Assembly: GCF_017305915.1 (NCBI RefSeq)
Contig: NZ_JAFKJN010000043.1
Coordinates: 1-46,051 of the forward strand
DNA from: Reyranella sp.
GTDB taxonomy: Bacteria > Pseudomonadota > Alphaproteobacteria > Reyranellales > Reyranellaceae
Length of the DNA stretch: 46,051 bases
Direction: 5' to 3'
Below are positions 41,879-46,051 of the stretch, in pieces. Position 1 is the stretch's first letter, and each line of letters begins with the position of its first letter. Below the pieces are notes generated by a model that worked only from the letters and a program-made list of their open reading frames with translations, did not search any database and was not told the DNA's origin. Position numbers and translations under genes: made by a program.

Positions 41879-42466
41879 TCAGGCGAAGGGGTTATCCTCG
41901 CCCAGCCAGTGGCGCTTGAGCAGCGGGATCTGGAAGAAGGCGAAGATCATGGTCGCGGGGAAGCTCACGAACATCTTGCTGGCGATCCAGGTATCGGTCG
42001 AGAAGTTGTGCCAGAAGAACTCGTTGATGGCGGCCAGCACAAAGAAGAACACCGCCCAGCGCACGGTCAGCTTCCACCAACCCTCGTCGGTGAGCTGGAA
42101 CGCGGCGCCGAAGATCGGCTTGAGCAATGGCCGTTTGAACAGCAGCAGGCCGGCACTGAGGATGACGCCGAACAGGCAGTTCACGATGGTCGGCTTGAGC
42201 TTGATGAAGGTCTCGTCCTGCAGCCAGATCGTCAGGCCGCCGAACACCAGCACGAAGAAGCCGCCGACCATTGGCATCACCGGCCAGCGCCCCTCCATCC
42301 AGCGGTAGCAGGGCAGCGCGATGGCCGTCGCGACGATGAAGACCGCCGTGCCGACGAAGATGCCCCACTTGGTGTTGGCGGCGAAGAACAGCAGCAGCGG
42401 CCCGAGCTCCAGCCCGGTGGCCCACAGCTTGCGCATGCCCTTCTCGGGCTTGATGTCGTCGCTCAT
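41879..42466 (-). CDS. yciB: YciB/septation protein A inner membrane protein
   Basis: A 195-aa integral membrane protein of the YciB/IspZ family linked to septation and cell-envelope synthesis. About five membrane segments include LGPLLLFFAANTKWGIFVGT, GGFFVLVFGGLTIWL and VRWAVFFFVLAAINEFFW. Diagnostic features are the DETFIKLKPTIVN loop and the KRPLLKPIFGAAFQLTDEGW stretch. It begins ten bases after the ftsY stop on the same strand; the dapF-ftsY-yciB order is common in alphaproteobacteria. Confidence 0.94.
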   Translation of the reverse strand: MSDDIKPEKGMRKLWATGLELGPLLLFFAANTKWGIFVGTAVFIVATAIALPCYRWMEGRWPVMPMVGGFFVLVFGGLTIWLQDETFIKLKPTIVNCLFGVILSAGLLLFKRPLLKPIFGAAFQLTDEGWWKLTVRWAVFFFVLAAINEFFWHNFSTDTWIASKMFVSFPATMIFAFFQIPLLKRHWLGEDNPFA

Positions 42467-42476
42467 GCCCGATCCA

Positions 42477-43424
42477 TCATGAGGGCAGGCCCATCAGGCT
42501 GCGTGCGAAGGCGCGCGCCTCGAACGGCCGCAGGTCGTCGATGCCCTCGCCGACGCCGATGGCGACGACCGGCAGCTTGAACCTCTCGGCCAGCGCCACC
42601 AGCACGCCGCCCTTGGCGCTGCCGTCGAGCTTGGTCAGGACCAGCGCGTCGACCGGCGACAGGCTCTTGAAGGTCTCGACCTGGGCATGGGCGTTCTGGC
42701 CGACCGTGGCGTCGAGCACCAGCAGGCAGGACTGCGGCGCGTCGGGATCGAGCTTGCGGATCACCCGCACGATCTTGGCCAGCTCTTCCATCAGGTTGGC
42801 CTTGTTGTGCAGCCGCCCCGCGGTGTCGATCAGCAGCACGTCGCAGCGCTCGGCCTTGGCCTTCTCCAGCGCCTCGTAGGCCAGGCCCGCGGCGTCGGCG
42901 CCGGTCTGCTTGGCGATCACCGGCACGCCGGCGCGGTCGCCCCACACCTTGAGCTGCTCGACCGCGGCGGCGCGGAAGGTGTCGCCGGCGGCCAGCATGA
43001 CCGTCCTGCCCTCGCCTTTGAGCAGATGGGCCATCTTGGCGATGGTGGTGGTCTTGCCGCTGCCGTTGACGCCGACCACCAGCACGACATGCGGCTTGCG
43101 CGCGGCATCGATCTTCAGCGAGACCGCAACCGGTTGCAGGATCTCGGCGATGTCGTCGGCGAAGGCCGAGCGCACCTCCTCGTCGGTGACCTCCTTGCCG
43201 AAGCGCTCCTTGCCGAGCTTCTCGACCAGGCGCGCGGCGACGGTGACGCCGAGGTCGGCCTGGATCAGCGCGTCCTCGAGCTCGTCGAGCGTCGCCTGGT
43301 CGAGCTTCTTCTTGGTGAAGAGGCCGGTGATGCTCTCGGTGACGCGCTTGGTCGACTTGGCGAGCCCGTCGCGCAGGCGCGACAGCCAGCCCTTCTTCTT
43401 CTTCTCGGACTCGACCAAGGTCAC
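42477..43424 (-). CDS. ftsY: Signal recognition particle receptor FtsY
   Basis: A 315-aa SRP receptor GTPase that docks ribosome-SRP complexes on the Sec translocon. The start is a GTG at 43424 that overlaps the dapF TGA by four bases (GTGA). The N-domain helices (WLSRLRDGLAKSTKRVTESI) are followed by the NG GTPase: G1 GVNGSGKTTTIAKMAHLL, the DTFRAAAVEQLKVW element, G3 DTAGR, and G4 TKLDGSAKGG. There is no long acidic A domain; alphaproteobacterial FtsY proteins are usually short. Confidence 0.96.
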   Translation of the reverse strand: MTLVESEKKKKGWLSRLRDGLAKSTKRVTESITGLFTKKKLDQATLDELEDALIQADLGVTVAARLVEKLGKERFGKEVTDEEVRSAFADDIAEILQPVAVSLKIDAARKPHVVLVVGVNGSGKTTTIAKMAHLLKGEGRTVMLAAGDTFRAAAVEQLKVWGDRAGVPVIAKQTGADAAGLAYEALEKAKAERCDVLLIDTAGRLHNKANLMEELAKIVRVIRKLDPDAPQSCLLVLDATVGQNAHAQVETFKSLSPVDALVLTKLDGSAKGGVLVALAERFKLPVVAIGVGEGIDDLRPFEARAFARSLMGLPS

Positions 43425-44233
43425 AGCTCACCCTTGAAGGCGAGCGCGATGCCGCCGGTCATCATGACGTGGCCGTCGCGCAGCCATTCGATCGATAGAG
43501 TGCCGCGCTCCAGCATCACGTCGGCCTTGCGGTCGACCAGCCCGCGCCGGCTCGCCGCGACCACCGCGGCGCAGGCGCCCGAGCCGCAGGCGAGCGTCAG
43601 GCCGGCGCCGCGCTCCCACACCCGGAGCTTCAGCTTGTCGCGAGCGATCATTTGCGCGACGCCGATGTTCGCGCGCTCGGGGAAGAACGAGTCGTGCTCG
43701 AGTGTCGGTCCCAGCTCGGCGAGCGGGATCTTCGACAGGTCGTCCACGAAGAAGGTGGCGTGCGGGTTGCCCATGCTGGTGCCGACCGGATCCTGCAACG
43801 GACCGGCGCCGACGGGCAGGTGATTGGTGTCGCAGGCCCCGGCGACCGGAATCTCGCGCCAGTCGAGCAGAGCCGGCCCCATGTCGACGGAAATGACGCC
43901 GTCGCCGACCTTTTCCGACTCCAACAGGCCCGAGATGGTCTGCACCGTGACCTGGTCGGTCTTGCGCTCGTCCATCACCACCGAGGCGACACAGCGCGTG
44001 GCATTGCCGCAGGCGCCGGCCTCGCCGCCGTCGGGGTTGTAGATGCGCATGAACACGTCGGCCGCGCGGTCGGTCGGCGGCTCGAGAACGATCAACTGGT
44101 CGCAGCCCACGCCCAGCCGCCGGTCGGCGATGGCGCGGCGGCGCTCGACCGGCAGGTCGATCGGCCGCGCGCGGGCATCGAGCACGACGAAGTCGTTGCC
44201 CAGCCCGTGCATCTTGAGGAAGGGAACCGTCAC
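43421..44233 (-). CDS. dapF: Diaminopimelate epimerase
   Basis: A 270-aa PLP-independent epimerase converting LL- to meso-diaminopimelate for peptidoglycan and lysine. The catalytic cysteines are in GGEAGACGNATRCVAS and in TLACGSGACAAVVAASRRG. It begins with FLKMHGLGNDFVVLDARARP. The GTG at 44233 is chosen because MTVPFLKMHGLGNDF has the family length. Its TGA overlaps the ftsY GTG. The usual intervening MiaB-like gene (mtaB) is not between them. Confidence 0.95.
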   Translation of the reverse strand: MTVPFLKMHGLGNDFVVLDARARPIDLPVERRRAIADRRLGVGCDQLIVLEPPTDRAADVFMRIYNPDGGEAGACGNATRCVASVVMDERKTDQVTVQTISGLLESEKVGDGVISVDMGPALLDWREIPVAGACDTNHLPVGAGPLQDPVGTSMGNPHATFFVDDLSKIPLAELGPTLEHDSFFPERANIGVAQMIARDKLKLRVWERGAGLTLACGSGACAAVVAASRRGLVDRKADVMLERGTLSIEWLRDGHVMMTGGIALAFKGEL

Positions 44234-44253
44234 GCGGGCTATATGGCCGTTCG

Positions 44254-45147
44254 TCAGGGTTCGCGCAATCCGCGCGGGCCGGGCCAGCGCAACGAGCGCG
44301 GCCGGACCTCGCCGGCGTGCGGGCCGTTGATCTCGCGCACGTCCAGGGCCTGGAGCCGCTTGGTGTAGATCGTCATGTGCAGGATGCCCAACGGATCCCA
44401 GGGCATGGCCGGCTCGACGAACAGGCCGCGCTCGGCGTCCCAGGCCGGCGTGGCGTGATGGATCGGCCAGTTGCAGCGGCTGGGCAGCGGCTCGCAAGCA
44501 TAGCCGTGATCGTAGACCAGCACGTTGAGCGCGATCTGGTCGGTCATGTCGGCCGAACGTTGCAACGACTCGCCCAGCAGATCGGCCCAGCCCTGCCAGT
44601 GCGGCGCGTCGGCCTGGAGCGCGAACACGCCGGCATTGATCAGCGGATAGCGGATCAGCCGCTCGGCCGTTTCCGTACCGAAGGCGGCGGTGTAGGCCGC
44701 GCCGTTGATGGTCGAGAACTCTTTCCAGGCGTGGTGGTAGTGCCGCATCGAACGATGGATCTCGGGCGCCACGGCGAGCGCGCCGGTGCGCGCCGCCGCA
44801 AGGAACAGCGCGATCGCATCGCCCTGCTGCACCCAGCAATCGGCGTCGATCCAGAGATAGAGGTCGAAGCCCGGGAAGTAACGCGGCAGGAACGGCCGCG
44901 CCGTCAGCGCCTTGTAACCGTCCTTCAACTTGGCGCGGCCCGGGAAATCGAAATCCCACTCGGGTACGACGAAGATCGCGCCCTGCGCGGCGAACCACGC
45001 CCGCTGCTCGGGCGTCAGGCCGCAATCGAGGATGCCGAGCGCCATCGCGCGGCCCTCTTCCGTTGCGCGCAGCGAGCCGACGCACTCCTTCAGCAGGTCG
45101 AAGTAGTCGGCGTCGCCGCCGGTGATGGCGATGGTCTTTTGCGTCAC
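44254..45147 (-). CDS. GT-A-fold glycosyltransferase-like protein
   Basis: A 297-aa protein resembling GT-A glycosyltransferases. It begins with KTIAITGGDADYFDLLKECV. A DxD-like DAD occurs in LYLWIDADCWVQQGDAIALF (about residue 98). Further conserved-looking parts are RYPLINAGVFALQADAPHW and the C-terminal MPWDPLGILHMTIYTKR. No signal peptide or membrane helix is present, so it is cytoplasmic. Donor and acceptor are unknown. It starts 40 bases from the divergent isomerase gene and runs to 20 bases before dapF. The assignment rests on fold-like motifs. Confidence 0.7.
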   Translation of the reverse strand: MTQKTIAITGGDADYFDLLKECVGSLRATEEGRAMALGILDCGLTPEQRAWFAAQGAIFVVPEWDFDFPGRAKLKDGYKALTARPFLPRYFPGFDLYLWIDADCWVQQGDAIALFLAAARTGALAVAPEIHRSMRHYHHAWKEFSTINGAAYTAAFGTETAERLIRYPLINAGVFALQADAPHWQGWADLLGESLQRSADMTDQIALNVLVYDHGYACEPLPSRCNWPIHHATPAWDAERGLFVEPAMPWDPLGILHMTIYTKRLQALDVREINGPHAGEVRPRSLRWPGPRGLREP

Positions 45148-45187
45148 CTCGGAAAGATGCCACAGTCCGCGCCTTCGGAGGACCTAA

Positions 45188-45790
45188 ATGGCCAAGCACG
45201 TCGATTACTACCTGTCGCTCAACTCGCCCTGGGCCTATCTCGCCTCGAAGCGCTTCGAGGCCATCGCGAAGAAGCACGGCGCCGACGTGACCATCTGGCC
45301 GGTCGATTTCGGCGCGGTGTTCGCGGTGTCGGGCGGCTTCCCGCTGCCCAAGCGGTCGCCGCAGCGCCAGGCCTATCGCATGATGGAGCTGAAGCGCTGG
45401 CGCGATCACCTCGGCATCAAGATCACGCTGGAGCCCAAGTTCTTTCCGGCCGACGAAGCGCCGGCAGCGCGCTGCGTCATCGCGCTCCGCGAGCAGGGCC
45501 GCATGGCCGACGCGATCAAGCTGGCGCACGCCGTGCTGGCCGCTCTGTGGGCCGAGGAGAAGAACACCGGCGATCCGGCGACGCTGAAGGCGATCATCGC
45601 CGGCTGCGGCCTCGATGCCGATGCGGTGCTGGCTGCGGGCGCGGCGCCGGAGACGGCCGCCAAGCGCGAGGCCTACACCAAGCACGCGATCGCCGAGAGC
45701 GTGTTCGGCGCACCGTTCTTCGTCATCGACGGCGAGCGGTTCTGGGGCCAGGACCGGCTCGACTTCGTCGACCGCAAACTCGCGAGCTAG
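45188..45790 (+). CDS. 2-hydroxychromene-2-carboxylate isomerase (DsbA/kappa-GST-like)
   Basis: A 200-aa thioredoxin-fold protein of the HCCA isomerase/kappa-class GST family. The N-terminal signature is VDYYLSLNSPWAYLASKRFE with the catalytic serine (SPW) where DsbA has a cysteine. Middle sections are WPVDFGAVFAVSGGFPLPKR and RQAYRMMELKRWRDHLGIKI, and the C-terminal GAPFFVIDGERFWGQDRLDF is the family hallmark. In naphthalene catabolism the enzyme isomerises 2-hydroxychromene-2-carboxylate with glutathione. Here, without naphthalene genes, it may act on other glutathione-linked substrates. Confidence 0.9.
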   Translation: MAKHVDYYLSLNSPWAYLASKRFEAIAKKHGADVTIWPVDFGAVFAVSGGFPLPKRSPQRQAYRMMELKRWRDHLGIKITLEPKFFPADEAPAARCVIALREQGRMADAIKLAHAVLAALWAEEKNTGDPATLKAIIAGCGLDADAVLAAGAAPETAAKREAYTKHAIAESVFGAPFFVIDGERFWGQDRLDFVDRKLAS

Positions 45791-45900
45791 AAGACGTCGA
45801 AATTTCGCGCGAACAGCACGAAGGTCGAGTTCTCGGTCGCGTGGGCGATCAGCGACGGGAAGAGCGAGTTGGACCGCCGGCGCAGCCAGCTCAGGAACAG
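45787..45900 (-). pseudogene. 3' end of a CPBP-type intramembrane protease gene, cut by the IS
   Basis: On the minus strand 37 codons read LFLSWLRRRSNSLFPSLIAH, then ATENSTFVLFARNFDVF and a TAG at 45787-45789. The RRRSNSLFPSLIAHAxxN pattern is the conserved C-terminal end of CPBP (Abi/CAAX-protease-like) membrane proteins. The coding sense stops at 45900, where the IS1380-like end begins. The rest of the gene may lie beyond the IS outside the window or be lost. Confidence 0.7.
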
Positions 45901-46051
45901 CCCTAGCCCGGATATCTCACAGGAAGAGGTGCATCGGAGCGCGGGTTCTGAGAAAGTTGTTTTGCAACAACGACCGTCTCACTCCCAAAGGAATGCTCCG
46001 ATGCCCACAGAGTGTATCGCGGACCTGTTCGGATTTGAAGCCGTAGAAGGG
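45901..46051 (+). mobile_element. IS1380-family insertion sequence, left end
   Basis: The terminal sequence ccctagcccggatatctcac at 45901-45920 resembles IS1380-family terminal inverted repeats. A short gttgtt/aacaac hairpin lies at 45956-45971 and the transposase begins at 46001. Only the left end is in the window; target duplication and right end cannot be checked. Confidence 0.82.
46001..46051 (+). CDS. IS1380 family transposase, N-terminal fragment
   Basis: From ATG 46001 the frame reads MPTECIADLFGFEAVEG to the window end (17 codons, partial). This is a recognisable start of IS1380-family DDE transposases. An AAAGGA Shine-Dalgarno lies about nine bases upstream. The catalytic part is outside the window, so it is not known whether the copy is intact. 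Confidence 0.8.
   Translation, partial: MPTECIADLFGFEAVEG

Overview
The window is about 46 kb of GC-rich (roughly two-thirds G+C by eye) bacterial chromosome with densely packed genes and many ATGA/GTGA stop-start overlaps. The housekeeping gene orders (rsmI-yraN next to gshB, tsaD divergent from hemC, gpsA below tsaD, dapF-ftsY-yciB), the MerT/MerR type, the Bug-type binding protein and the intergenic palindromes all point to an alphaproteobacterium. A Reyranella-like or other Rhodospirillales/Hyphomicrobiales soil or water organism is my inference from gene content; no rRNA is present to confirm it.

Layout. 1-6.2 kb: a Baeyer-Villiger-type monooxygenase divergent from an orphan CoxL/xanthine-dehydrogenase-type molybdenum subunit, an FkbM methyltransferase, a small unknown protein, a YqhA-like membrane protein and a tiny membrane ORF. 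6.2-9.5 kb: a visibly AT-richer accessory segment (LysR regulator, Tat-leader mini-ORF, TctC/Bug binding protein, wrecked large serine recombinase) that ends on a tRNA-Arg(CCU) gene. 9.6-16 kb: an unrecognised 544-aa protein, a small membrane protein, then a minus-strand block rsmI-yraN-sirB1-like followed by gshB-ankyrin-arfB. 16-24 kb: PBP-activator-like lipoprotein, HAD hydrolase, [2Fe-2S] ferredoxin and DUF6489 pair, diaminopropionate ammonia-lyase coupled to a YyaL-like protein, FAD monooxygenase and creatininase-family hydrolase. 24-31.5 kb: the minus operon tsaD-2OG oxygenase-gpsA-EVE-EamA divergent from hemC, then M48 lipoprotein-tusA-pgk. 31.6-35.1 kb: Na/Pi cotransporter, NUDIX hydrolase and a reduced mercury locus (GDCCxxC protein, merT, merR). 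35.2-41.2 kb: a probable catabolic operon of Rieske oxygenase, Fbp-type ABC importer (permease, binding protein, ATPase) and IclR regulator. 41.2-41.9 kb: an AbrB/PIN toxin-antitoxin pair. 41.9-45.8 kb: dapF-ftsY-yciB with a glycosyltransferase-like gene, and a 2-hydroxychromene-2-carboxylate isomerase. From 45.9 kb: the left end of an IS1380-family element that has cut off the 3' end of a CPBP-type protease gene.

The most interesting non-textbook signals are: the serine-recombinase remnant whose reading frame runs into the antisense of tRNA-Arg, the merR-less-than-complete mer locus with a GDCCxxC protein and a seemingly leaderless merT, the Rieske/ABC/IclR module with a repeated cgtacaaa motif in front, a 46-bp perfect palindrome between tsaD and hemC, a hairpin-pair repeat family (one copy supplies the C-terminus of the monooxygenase), a 2OG-Fe(II) oxygenase inside the tsaD-gpsA operon, and the unknown 544-aa protein. 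I see no CRISPR array, no phage structural genes and no recognised defence system other than the toxin-antitoxin pair.
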